Shown here: piece after piece, positions 1 through 10,800 of the stretch
Layout of the letters: each line of letters begins with the position of its first letter
Position numbering within the stretch: position 1 is the stretch's first letter
Assembly (NCBI RefSeq): GCF_965363235.1
Contig: NC_134840.1
Span: forward strand, 84,044,916-84,108,915
DNA: 64,000 nucleotides
DNA from: Mytilus galloprovincialis
Taxonomy: Eukaryota; Mollusca; Bivalvia; Mytilida; Mytilidae
Direction of reading: 5' to 3'
Made by a program: the position numbers and the translations under genes
The notes under the pieces: model-generated
Database searches by the model: none
What the model was told of the DNA's origin: nothing
The model's input: the letters and a program-made list of their open reading frames with translations, nothing else

Positions 1-446
1 TATGGTCTTCAACACGGAAGCTATACAGGGCCCCAAAAATTACAGGTGTAAAACCATTCAACAGGAAAACCAATGATTTAACCTATATATTTTAAAATTT
101 AAAATCGTGAAATTTAATAGCCGCTAAATGAGCTGGTAAAGGAAATAAAGTATCTCCCCCAAAAAAATTGGTTTGCAGTATTTGGCGGTCAAATGTTTAG
201 AAATTGTTTGTTTGACTCATAATTTCACCAACCAATAGACATTTAGTTTTCACAAATGCAACAAATAGTTTTACATTTTTTTTAATCAGTTTCTATTTTT
301 GAGATATCTTGATTTTTTATTCGAATGTTTCCAAATTATTTGCTGTAGTCAATTTTTTTTTGTTATAGCAATAATTTGTTTAACCCTGCAATACTTGTTA
401 AATACTCTTGATGTATAACTTTTAAACTGTTACTTTTTAATTGTAG
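1..446. other. snx6 intron with dispersed-repeat fragment
   Basis: Intron sequence. Bases 1-85 are a fragment of the mussel-type dispersed repeat that contains GGGCCCCAAA and AACCATTCAA (fuller copies at 3701-3930 and 49286-49568). The rest is AT-rich with nothing recognisable. Confidence 0.5.
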
Positions 447-552
447 GATGTTGATGAGTTTTTCGAACAACAAAAAGTATTTTTAATAGAATACCATACA
501 AAAATTAAGGATGGAACTGGCAAATCGGACAAAATGACTAGATGCCATAAAA
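447..552 (+). CDS. snx6: snx6 exon a (BAR domain start)
   Basis: Acceptor TTGTAG before 447 and donor GTAAGT after 552. It encodes DVDEFFEQQKVFLIEYH and KSDKMTRCHK and ends in phase 1. The exon before it is outside the window. Confidence 0.9.
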
Positions 553-3500
553 GTAAGTTTTCAGAGAAGATTGCATCACAATCTTTCCAATGACATCACT
601 ATAGTGATCAGGAATTATTATTCTGCATTTATCTTCTTAAAATTTATTTTATCAGTCATTATTAACATCAAATTAGTCATATTTTAGCAGAAAAACTTTG
701 GTAATTGTAAACCATTGTTTTAAATATGAATGCTGGAAGAAGATGAAAGGGAGGTAATAAACTTATCAATGGTTTTTTATATTCATTTACAACTGAAATG
801 ATACATGTTTTAATAATTTTTCTTTTCTTTCTGGCATTCAAATTTTGTTGATAGCTGTTTAAAAAAATCCTAGATGTTGCTATGATGGAATTCTTAGATG
901 AAGACAGAAAATATGAAAGGTGCAATAAAAAAAAAATGCAAGACAAAATGCAAAAAATACAATGGTAAAATAAGAAAAAAGACAGCAAGACAAATAACAT
1001 TTTTCAAAATACTACATAGAAAACTTAAGGCTGAGCAACATGAACACCAACAAAAACTGGGGTAATCGCAGGTGCTCTGGAAGGGTAAGCAGATCCTTTT
1101 CCACACGAGTGTTGCTCGTGGCCGAACAAAACAACAAGAGGAAAAAAGAGACAGTTGTTACATAAACTGTAATTATTTTTGTTTTGTAGATGTAGCGGAC
1201 AGTTATATACAAATATCGACAGGGTTTGTGCAACTTGCAACAATAGAAAATACAGAATTAGATAAGTAAGTTTCATACAGTATTTAAATGTTAAAGCTTA
1301 TCTATAACATTCTTCAATTAGGTATCAATTGAAATCATGTCTGATTTGGTTAAATTAATATTTTAATTGCTTAATGTAAAGTTAAAAGTTTGTGAAAATC
1401 CTTTAGTTTGGAAACAAGAATTGGCTATATTAAAAATTAAGCACAATATTGTATCATTTTGTTATTTTTATCATAAAGTATGCATACAAGATAATCTTCA
1501 TACTTGCATTTATAAATCGATTCTGTCTATTCTTTTTCAGGGTGTTTACAAAATTGGCCGAAGCATTAGAAAAAGCCAGAGTAAGTTGAAGAAATAAAAT
1601 TAGTACAGCAGGATGAAAAAAGACCATAGTTATTATTTTTTTTTAAATTAATGAGACCTTTGTTAAAAATACAGAGGCAATCATACCATAGGAAAATAAT
1701 AACTCATAAGTGAAAAAGACAAAAAACCATGGCAAAAAAAGCGAGATTTTTTTCTCTCCAAAACTATTTAAAAATCTAAAGAATGAGCAACACAAACCTT
1801 AACTATAAACAGGAGTAGAACTCTGTTGCTGTAGAAGGGAAATCAGACCCTGCTCCACATGTTTCACCAGTTGTGTTGCTCATGCATGTAGGCATACATA
1901 AAACCTCATATTACATTAAATAATATAACAAAGAACTAAATTAATTAAATCAGAACTTTATGAATTTGAAGTGTAAATAAAAAATGTTTTTTTTTGTTTA
2001 TTTGTATATTGAATAAAAGTTCTTTGAGAAAAAAACACACAAAACTTAACAATTAAGATAATAAAGATTTTCAATTTACGTTCATCACATTATGGGTATT
2101 GTCTTATTGATAGCTACATCTAGCCATATTTCTTACAAATGCTCTTATAAATTCCAATTAATTTTTTTCCTTAGAAATTAGAAGGTAGAGTAGCCTCCGA
2201 TGAAGATTTAAAATTAAGTGACACTCTGAGATATTACATGAGAGATTCATCAGCTGGCAAGGATTTATTATACAGACGAACAAGATCATTGGTCGATTAT
2301 GAAAACGCCAATAAAGCCTTAGAAAAAGCTCGAACCAAAAATAAAGAGGTGGCACAGGTAAATTTCAAATTTCAAAATGATCGAGATAATCAAATTATAA
2401 TATTATAAGTTCATGGACAATGTCTGGATTTAGTAAGATTTATGAATATTGTTTTCCATCTATGAAGAACATATAAATATACTGTGAGTTTATATTTTAA
2501 AAATAATAATTTGGAAAAAAATAAAAAACAGACAGAAATTTGGAAAGAATTGAGATTTTATTCTCAACTAACTAAATAAAAGATATATGCTCCAACAAAA
2601 AAAAGTTTATTAAAAGGATTTGCTTTGTTTTTGTTATTTTCTTTTACATATGCAAAGACCTGATGACATAAAATACATTCTATAATTATTGACACATTTT
2701 AAGCAGAATGTAAACAAATGTCAAAAACTGCAGCAAGAGATCAGTATTTATCAAAGTGTTGGTGTTTGTTTTTATCAGCTGTTTATCACAAAATAAGTAA
2801 TAACTTGCACATGCTGAAGCACTTTCTACTGGTATAATAAAACCCATGCCAAGACTGTAATGATAAGTGCATCTTCAATATTCTTTTTGAAATTTTCAGG
2901 CTGAAAAGAACCAACAAACCTGTTGTGAGAAATATGAAAAAATATCAGAAGTTGCTAAAAAAGGTAAGAACATGAATTAAACGAGTTTAGCTTTTATGAC
3001 ATATTTTTCATTATTTTGTTTTACTTAAACTCGAAGAATACGTTTTACACTACAATCACAATATCTTTGTAGGTACTTTTTTCTTTACATTTTTAAGAAA
3101 TAATTTTATATCTTGTCTGTAACTTATTTTTAGATAAAGTGTCAATTTATTTTACTTATCTGCCATGCAGTTACTTCCTATTTTGAGAACAGAATCCATC
3201 AGTTGCAATACAACAATTAACATGTTTGATTTGTGTTATAAACCCATTTGTTTTCAAAGTTTTTATCATCAGTTTGAATGTTCATCATATATTTTCAGAA
3301 TTGACAGAATTTAAGAGTCGAAGAATATCTTATTTCAAGAAACATTTAGTTGACCTGGCTGAATTAGAACTTAAACATTCCAAGGTAATATATGAAGTTG
3401 ATGCTTTAGACATGAAGTGAAAAAATAATGTTATAAATTATTCCAAAACAAATTTGTTTTATTTTAACTCTTGATTTGTTTGACATGCAAATTTGGGCTT

Positions 3501-4046
3501 ACATTATATATCTGTGTTATTGTGAAAAGAACTACTTTTTCATTCAAGAAAAAAATACTTTTTTACATTTCTTGAAACTTGTTTTCATTTAAAAAGTATA
3601 GATGTTATTAGTTCTAAAATTCTTTCAAGTTCATCTCTCAGCAAATTACTATGAAATCACATCTGTGTTCATGTGATCATATTGCACATATGTAATTTCA
3701 TATAGATATAAGAAATGTGGTATAAATGCCAATGAGACAACTCTCCATCCCAGTAACAATTTGTAAAGGAAAACCATTATATGTCAAAGTTCAGTCTTCA
3801 ACATAGAGCCTTGACTCACATCGAACAGCACGCTATGAAGGGCCCCAAAGCTAGTGTAAACCATTCAAACTGGAAAATCAACTGTCTAATCTATATAAAA
3901 AACGAGAAACGATAAACACTTATGAACGTTTTAATGGTACCAAACCTTCACCCTTATCTGTAACAATAGTAAATCTTCTTTTCTATTTTCAGGCCCAGGT
4001 TCAGTTGTTACGGAACTGCATAAACGCATTAAAGGAAGAAGTGTAG
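447..4046 (+). CDS. snx6: Sorting nexin, SNX5/SNX6/SNX32 group, 3' part of gene (7 exons)
   Basis: C-terminal ~200 residues of a sorting nexin that enters from the left edge. The seven exons (447-552, 1190-1265, 1541-1580, 2175-2357, 2900-2963, 3299-3384, 3993-4046) join with GT-AG introns and one continuous frame that ends in TAG. The peptide has DVDEFFEQQKVFLIEYH, KSDKMTR, RVASDEDLKLSD, YRRTRSLVDYENANKALEKA and HLVDLAELELKHSK, the signature of the BAR domain of SNX5/SNX6 as I remember it. Known of the family: these proteins pair with SNX1/SNX2, bend and tubulate endosomal membrane and carry cargo in retromer-linked (ESCPE-1) recycling. The N-terminal PX domain must lie left of the window. 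Invertebrates usually have one gene for this group, so 5 versus 6 cannot be separated here. The gene runs tail to tail with the coiled-coil gene ending at 7536. Confidence 0.93.
1018..1130 (-). repeat. Fragment of the repeat tail shared with the Penelope-like copy
   Basis: Contains GAGCAACATGAACACC, AAAACTGGGGTAATCGCAGG, TGCTCTGGAAGGGTAAGCAG and TCCTTTTCCACACGAGTGTT. The same segment lies directly 3' of the reverse transcriptase copy (43180-43310) and recurs at 1783-1886 and, in the opposite orientation, at 31930-32155. It is probably the 3' non-coding end of that retroelement. It sits in an snx6 intron just before exon b. Confidence 0.6.
1190..1265 (+). CDS. snx6: snx6 exon b
   Basis: Encodes VADSYIQISTGFVQLATIEN. 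Its first two bases complete the split codon from the previous exon (A|AT). The donor is GTAAG after 1265. Confidence 0.9.
1541..1580 (+). CDS. snx6: snx6 exon c
   Basis: A short exon with acceptor TTTTTCAG and donor GTAAGT. It encodes VFTKLAEALEKAR and matches the family's stretch before the acidic SDEDLKLSD segment. Confidence 0.88.
1783..1886 (-). repeat. Second fragment of the same retroelement tail
   Basis: GAGCAACACAAACC ... AGAAGGGAAATCAGACCCTG, then CTCCACATG and GTTGTGTTGCTCATG. It is more diverged than the copy at 1018-1130. Confidence 0.5.
2175..2357 (+). CDS. snx6: snx6 exon d
   Basis: 61 codons, phase 0 at both ends: KLEGRVASDEDLKLSDTL, KDLLYRRTRSLVDYENANKA and so on. This is the most conserved BAR segment in the gene. 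Confidence 0.93.
2900..2963 (+). CDS. snx6: snx6 exon e
   Basis: Encodes AEKNQQTCCEKYEKISEVAK, with acceptor TTTTCAG and donor GTAAGA, ending in phase 1. Confidence 0.9.
3299..3384 (+). CDS. snx6: snx6 exon f
   Basis: Encodes ELTEFKSRRISYFKKHLVDL and AELELKHSK, the last long BAR helix. Acceptor ATTTTCAG, donor GTAATA. Confidence 0.92.
3701..3930 (+). repeat. Mussel-type short dispersed repeat (family A)
   Basis: Contains GCCAATGAGACAACTCTCCA, GGGCCCCAAAGCTAGTGTAA and GATAAACACTTATGAACG. Copies or fragments lie at 1-85, 10640-10692, 13430-13470, 23810-23910, 33706-33877 (minus), 49286-49568, 49831-49945 (minus), 55909-56210, 56463-56575 (minus) and 62734-62870 (minus). No tRNA-like head or coding capacity was seen. 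It lies in the last snx6 intron. Confidence 0.7.
3993..4046 (+). CDS. snx6: snx6 terminal exon
   Basis: Encodes AQVQLLRNCINALKEEV followed by TAG. The family ends in a similar short LLQNCLAVL-type tail, so the protein looks complete at its C-terminus. Confidence 0.92.
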   Translation, partial: AQVQLLRNCINALKEEV

Positions 4047-4626
4047 TAGAAGTGGTTGTCTTATTTTTTATCGTGTATGAATGTTGGACTGTGAATGAGA
4101 GACATTATCAACCATATAATTCTATATTTGACAATTGTACAGACAAGTAGAGATGATTGGGTCATAAAACAATAATATTAAAGATTATTACACACTTCAT
4201 CAGTCACATGGTAACTTCCCAGGATATTCTGCACCAATCAAATTACACGACTGCCTCATGTGGTTAATTGTAATTTTATTATTTATTTCCTATAACTTTA
4301 TAAAAAGCGAGTCTTTTAACTGTGTGAATATATGATATCAGATCCCTTATGATTAAATTCATCAAATTGTCACCTGTGTTTATGTTATATTTAGAACATG
4401 ATAAAAGTATTTTATTTATAGCTTGGTTGCTTGAAATGCAAATTGACTTTTAATAAGCCCATTAGGCATACAGTTTTAAGACAGTATCTTCTTTGTTTAA
4501 TCAGCTCCACCTTATAATTTCAACTCTGAGCTTTGAAACTGCTCAATCTGATTGAAAAAACGATTCTGTGCCCAAGATTTGCTTACTAGGATCTGACAAT
4601 ACTCAGTGATGTTGATGTCCAGTGAG
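4047..4626. other. snx6 3' UTR and convergent intergenic start
   Basis: Follows the TAG. An ATTAAA at about 4177 is a possible polyadenylation signal, but there are several AT-rich alternatives and the true end cannot be fixed. No other gene is seen. Confidence 0.4.
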
Positions 4627-4765
4627 TGATCCAGGGGAGGGTTTCGGTGGTTGGAACCCTCCTTTTTTAGATGTTAATGCATTTGAATTGGGACATATGG
4701 TTGGAATATCTCCTTTCTTCTGGGTTTGTAAACCCCCTTTAAAAGGGCTGATTCCGCCCTTGACA
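4627..4765. repeat. Short dispersed repeat, family E (first copy)
   Basis: Starts GATCCAGGGGAGGGTTTC and goes on GGTTGGAACCCTCC and ATGCATTTGAATTGGGACAT. The second copy is at 63782-63918. Both have CAGGGG-type starts, which suggests a small terminal-inverted-repeat element, but no target duplication is evident. Confidence 0.55.
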
Positions 4766-4950
4766 TCCCGCCCATCTATTGATTGCAGATGTCAATCTTA
4801 ATTACAATGCTTAGGCAAATATTTATACAAACAAAGCAAGCAAACCAACCAAATTTTTAACTTGGTAGCATTAGGATAACAGCTTTAAGTGTTGACAACG
4901 CATTTCTTGTATGGCCTTCATAAGTTCAATTCAGATACCAGTAAACAGAA

Positions 4951-5710
4951 CTAGAGGCTCTCAAGAGCCTGTGTCGCTCACCTTGGTTTATGTGCATATT
5001 AAACAATGAACACAGATGAATTCATGACAAAATTGTGCTTTGGTGATGGTGATGTGTTTGTAGATCTTACTTCACTGATCATTCTTGTTGCTACAATTAT
5101 CTGTATCTTTAGAGAACTTTGCCCAGTAATTACAGTGAAAAATATTTTCTAAAACTTTACAAAAATTGTTAAAAATTGACTATAAAGGGCAATAACTCCT
5201 TAAGGCGTCAATTGACAATTTTGGTCATGTTGACTTATTTGTAGATTTTATTATGCTGAACATTATTGCTGTTTACAGTTTATCTCTATCTAAAATAATA
5301 TTCAAGATAATAAGCAAAAACTGCAAAATTTCTTTAAAATTACTAATTTGGGGGCAGCAACCCAACAACGGGTTGTCTGATATGTCTGAAAATTTCAGGG
5401 CAGATAGATCTTGATCTAATAAACAATTTTACCCCATGTCAGATTTGCTCTAAATGCTTTGGTTTCAGAGTTATAAGCCAAAATGTACATTTTACCCCTA
5501 TGTTCTATTTTTAGCCATGGTGGCCATCTTGGTTGGTTGGCTGGATCACGCCACACAATTTTTAAAACTAGATACCCCAATGATGATTGTGGCCAAGTTT
5601 GGTTAAATTTGGCCCAGTAGTTTCAGAGGAGAAGATTTTTGTAAAAGTTTACAGACGACAGACGCCAAGTGATAAGAAAAGCTCACTTGACCTTTCAGGT
5701 CAGGTGAGCT
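4951..5710. mobile_element. Non-autonomous element, family C (760 bp), with its empty site known
   Basis: Starts CTAGAGGCTCTCAAGAGCCT, then GTGTCGCTCACC, and ends TTTCAGGTCAGGTGAGCT. The tandem copy lacks it (near 6815: ACAGAAAAAACATC). Comparison fixes both ends and shows only a 2-bp AA target duplication. Related copies are at 17360-18070 and 23331-23560, sharing the GCCATGG(T/C)GGCCAT block. No coding capacity. CGCTCACC near the start and GGTGAGC at the end form a short sub-terminal inverted pair. Confidence 0.75.
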
Positions 5711-6095
5711 AAAAAACATCTTACTTCCAATACAGCTAATGTAGGAGTTACAAAGATGAAACCGCAATACAAACAAGCATTCTGTTAGTATTGCCTGGCA
5801 ATACATAGTCACCTAAAATTCATTGTTCTGGAACAAAATGCTAATCACATAGAAAAAATTGTGTAAAACTGATTTGCTGGATTGATGGATTAACAGACAG
5901 CCAGAGTGCAAGCCTTAAGTCCCCTTCAACTTTGTCGGTAATGGAATTACAATCAATAGACATCTTGTGGTAACCTTTGCTCAAGAAAGTTGCAACCATT
6001 TAGTACAATAACATACAGTAAATTCAGAAATTACTGTGAGGTTATTATTTATGTGAATAATCAACTGGGTAACTGTCCCAATAATTAGAACTAGC

Positions 6096-6306
6096 ATTCT
6101 GATATCTGTTTCATATATCTGTGTTGATATCTGTTTCATATATCGGTGTTGATATCTGTTTCATATATCGGTGTTGATAACTGTTTCATATATCTGTGTT
6201 GATATCTGTTTCATATATCTGTGTTGATATCTGTTTCATATATCTGTGTTGATATCTGTTTCATATATCTGTGTTGATATCTGTTTCATATATCTGTGTT
6301 GATATC
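6096..6306. repeat. 25-bp minisatellite, about 8 units
   Basis: Unit GATATCTGTTTCATATATCT plus GTGTT. The parallel position in the other duplicate (about 7262-7292) holds a single unit, so the expansion happened in this copy after the duplication. It is downstream of the CCDC175 stop and non-coding. Confidence 0.9.
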
Positions 6307-6788
6307 TCAAAAATCAATCTCACATTTTTGTCCATTCATTAATACTTGCAATAATAAATACACTATAATTTCTGAATTTACAGTAACTTTTAACACTAGA
6401 TACCAGGAAAATACTATTGCTCACAAATAATGCAACATTATATGACCCTCATAATGGATTTCTGAATAGGTTGAATGATATGAAATTAACTAAAAATATA
6501 AACAAATTTATTTCATATAAATAACAAACAATATACAAAAGAAAATATCACTTTGTTGCTTCATTGTCTTTTACATCTGATATTGTCACAACTTTCCCTG
6601 AAGCCACAGTAGGCGGCCGAGAATATTTGTCCTGAACATTAGGTGTAACCATTAAATACGCTCTTCTTGATCTGCAAAAGCTTCTAATGCACTAAATCAT
6701 CCTTCACTCGTCCAACCAAATTTTTAACTTGGTAGCATTAGCGATAACAGCTTTAAGTGTTGACAATGCATTTCTTGTATGGCCTTCA

Positions 6789-6915
6789 TAAGTTCAATTC
6801 AGATAACAGTAAACAGAAAAAACATCTTACTTCCAATTCAGTCAATGTAGGAGTTCAATTCAGATAACAGTAAACAGAAAAAACATCTTACTTCCAATAC
6901 AGTCAATGTAGGAGT
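6789..6915. repeat. Small direct duplication inside the second unit
   Basis: About 58 bp, from GTTCAATTCAGATAACAGTA through ACATCTTACTTCCAAT to AATGTAGGA, occurs twice in a row. It is single in the first unit. Confidence 0.75.
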
Positions 6916-7535
6916 TACAAAGATGAAACAGCAATACAAACAAGCATTCTGTTAGTATTGCCTGGCAATACATAGTCACCTAAAATTCATTGTTCTGGAA
7001 CAAAATGCTAATCACAAAGAAAAAATTGTGGAAAACTGATTTGCTGGATTGATGGATTAACAGACAGCCAGAGTGCAAGCCTTAAGTCCCCTTCAACTTT
7101 GTCGGTAATGGAATTACAATCAATAGACATCTTGTGGTAACCTTTGCTCAAGAAAGTTGCAACCATTTAGTACAATAACATACAGTAAATTCAGAAATTA
7201 CTGTGAGGTTATTATTTATGTGAATAATCAACTGGGTCCCAATAATTAGAACTAGCATTCTGAAATCTGTTTCATATATCTGTGTTGATATCTCAAAAAG
7301 CAATCTCACATTTTTGTCCATTCATTAATACTTGCAATAATAAATACAATATAATTTCTGAATTTACAGTAACTTTTAACACTAGATACCAGGAAAATAC
7401 TTCTGCTCACAAATAATGCAACATTTTATGACCCTCTGATAATGGATTTCTGAATAGGTTGAATGATATGAAATTAACTAAAAATATAAACAAATTTATT
7501 TCATATAAATAACAAACAATATAAATAAGAAAATA

Positions 7536-7801
7536 TCACTTTGTAGCTTCATTATCTTTTACATCTGATATTGTCACAACTTTCCCTGAAGCCACAGTAG
7601 GCGGCCGAGAATATTTGTCCTGAACATTAGGTGTAACCATTAAATCACGTTCTTCTTGATCTGCACGAGCTTCTAATGCACTAAATCGTCCTTCACTCGT
7701 CTCTGGTCGCTTACTTAGATGATCTAGTGGGTCACGGCGACTTGTTCTACTAACTGACCTTGACCCTGTGTTATGTGGATGTCTGCTTCCTACAGGAGTA
7801 T
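7536..7801 (-). CDS. ccdc175: ccdc175 exon 26 (terminal)
   Basis: 87 residues plus TGA: TPVGSRHPHNTGSRSVSRTS, RRDPLDHLSKRPETSEGRFS and a tail ending KVVTISDVKDNEATK. Low-complexity and basic, so likely disordered. The 3' part of this exon is the source of the dead copy at 6549-6712. Confidence 0.9.
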
Positions 7802-10800
7802 CTGAAAAAGTTTAAGAATAATTTGTGAATTTTATATATGCAGTTTCACTATTGAAAATAAATAATGTAATTTTTCAATCAAATTTAACTTTTAAAAAAT
7901 CCTGAAAGAAAAAACACAACACTATCATATTTGCTGAAATCACAAATTTCACCTGATTTGTCATAGTTGTACTGAAAAAAGACTTCATATACAAACTTCT
8001 AAAATGCATTTCCATCAATAGAAAAGAAACTATGAAAGTTCAAACTACCTGAACATGGAATAATCCGAATAAGAACTAGCAATTTAATAAACAATTCCAT
8101 TCTTCAAAATTATGTATGGTTTTCATTTGCCAAAATTTTGGGACATTTGCAATTTGTAGCTTTTTTGTTGATGATTATAAAATTAAGTCAGTCTGTTTCT
8201 TTTATGCTTACATGTTCAAATTAAAGATCAATATATAACTAATTATGTATTTTTAGACTAAATTTCCAACATGCGAAAAAATCTGTTCCCCAAAATCAAC
8301 TGATCAACCCATCAGTATCATTACCATAACAATATAATATCATCAAAATGACAAAGATATAAATATAAAACTATATATTGGCAACTCTCTGTTAACGTCA
8401 GAAACTATATTTAATCAGTTGATAAAAAAAATGTTCACATATATCAAACATTTACTATGTAATAGTTCCTGTTATAACCATAAGCTATAATCATGATTCA
8501 TCTTAAAATCATAACATCTGGCAACTTCAAACATGACATTATATGGAGGTAATGAAAAGATGAAAAATTATCAAATCAGCAAACGTTCTAGCTATATAAA
8601 ATGAAATCATTTCAACACAAACATTCTTTTAAGGCCTTCTTACTTTATGCATACTCTTGAAATAATATATTTTGCAAAAATCAATCTGTTAATGTTAATA
8701 ATTCGGGTGAATACTTAAAGTGATAATCACTAATATTACTACAGTCCAGGTGAGCTGGAAGTGAAATTACTAAGATCTTTAGTCCAGGTAAGCTGAAAAT
8801 AATTTTCCCCAAATAAATGTATTATAAAAGTTATGAACAACCAACATATTTTTGGAAGAGGGCTATTCATATTACAACATTAACAATTTTTATATGTTTT
8901 AACAACAATTAACAATAATAAGAGTGGTTGGATATATGTTTTCAACCTAAACAGCAAATGAAACAGCATTAGACAACGTTCTGCGTGATCTGTAGTGACC
9001 CTGTTGCAAGGCAAAATTTTCCACCTTCCAAGTACCCTTATGTTCCAGTGGCAGACAAAATTTCCTGCCATTCATTAAGGTCAACCTACATTGTAGAACA
9101 TTCCTATTGCAGTTATTGCTTATTCGTTCTGAATATGCATGAAATATTTGCCACTGGACATGAAGCAAAAATAATCAATCTTGGACATTCTAACTTGCTT
9201 TACAGTAGGTTGAAGAAAAATACGAATAAATCCTACATTCAATTCAGATAAAAATACTAGGTAAGTGATAGACCTTACTAAAACAAAGATTTAATAGACA
9301 CAGGAAAATATTTGAAAAAGGGTAGGTAAGAAATCATTCTTTAGGTAATAAAAGATGGTTGAAAGGGAAAGGCAAGTTTTACACATGGTATATAATAAGA
9401 TTGCCTGATGTTGAATACAGATGTAGTTGTTGAAAAAAAATTAAAGCAAAAACCATTCTAGTGTTAACATTTTTCTTACACATTAAATTTCATTAAGAGC
9501 TTTTCAAAGAAGGGGGTTAGAACAGTATTTCTCTGGCAAAACAGGAGACTACCTGAATTCCTCATCAGAAACTTGGGTTTCAACACAGGAATTTTTCTTA
9601 AAAATATCTCTTGAAGTTTTAACATCAAAGAAAATAAGTTAACACATACATGGTTTTTGATGTAAAAGGAATACCAATGGGAGAATATCAGTAATAGGTT
9701 TCAATACCTGTTCATGCTATAAACGTGGAGATTTCTATATTTTGTGAAATATAAGTCTATGTTGTGATTGCCTATTTGTGAAGTTTGGTTCATTCAATGG
9801 GGCACTTTTAATGATGCAACTGTATAAAGCAATTGACATGGCAACTACAACAGAACTGGAAAAAACCATGATGTTCGAAAATTATAAATCAAATTCAATT
9901 CAATTCAAAGTTTTTGGAGATTGAGATAAACAAGAATGTGTCCACAGTACACGGATGCCCCACTCGCACTATCATTTTCTATGTTTAGTGGACCGTGAAA
10001 TTGGAATAAATTCTCTAATTTGGCATTAAAATTAGAATAATCTTATCAAAGGGAACATGTATACTAAGTGTCAAGTTGATTGGACTTCTACTTTATCAAA
10101 AACTACCTTGACCAAAAACTTTAACCTGAAATTTGCACTATCATTTTCTATGTTCAGTGAACCGTAAAATTGGGGTCAAAACTCTAATTTGGCATTTAAA
10201 TTAGAAAGATCATATCATAGGGCACATGTATACTAAGTTTCAAGTTGATTGGACTTCAACTTCATCAAAAACTACCTTGACCAAAAACTTTAACCTGAAG
10301 CGGGACAGACGGACGAACGAACGAACGGACGAACAGACGAACAGACGGACGAACGGACGCACAGACCAGAAAACATAATGCCCCTCTACTATCGTAGGTG
10401 GGGCATAAAAATATTTTTTAAAGCACTTCTATTTGCTAAACTGTTTGCCGTTTGTTCAAAGCTTTTCAATAAAAGTTTGTTTTTCTTAACGAAAAATTGA
10501 AACTATCGTGAAGTAAAACATCCTCAATAAAATCATTAAGAACAGTATGATTGAAACAGAATTTAATTGTAAATTTGTCACTATATTCTTCTTTGAAATG
10601 TTTTACTATTGTTACATAAATAGTTCTTAAAGTCATAACAATAAGGAGATAATATGGCCAATGAGACAGCGATCCACCAGATACCAAATGAAGGGGAAGT
10701 GGGCAAGTGTTAGCATTCTTATTTTTAAATTTTTTTCTTTTACAGAAAAATTCCCAAACATCATGGCTTTTACTTCTGAACAATATCAACACAGTGAAAT

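Larger units (their letters stand above)
4847..6712 (-). pseudogene. Tandem duplicate of the CCDC175 last exon fragment and 3' flank
   Basis: This unit repeats 6713-7701, allowing for a later insertion. Its right end (6549-6712) is a copy of the last CCDC175 exon. It starts abruptly inside the exon, carries an in-frame stop where the real exon has CGA (minus strand ...GGATGATTTAG) and has lost one base before the TTAATGG segment, so it is a dead fragment. The junction at 6712/6713 joins exon sequence directly to CCAACCAAATTTTTAACTTG, the same bases that begin the unit at 4847, as expected for a simple tandem duplication. The unit gained a 760-bp mobile element (4951-5710) and a minisatellite (6096-6306) that the other copy lacks or holds once. 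Confidence 0.85.
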
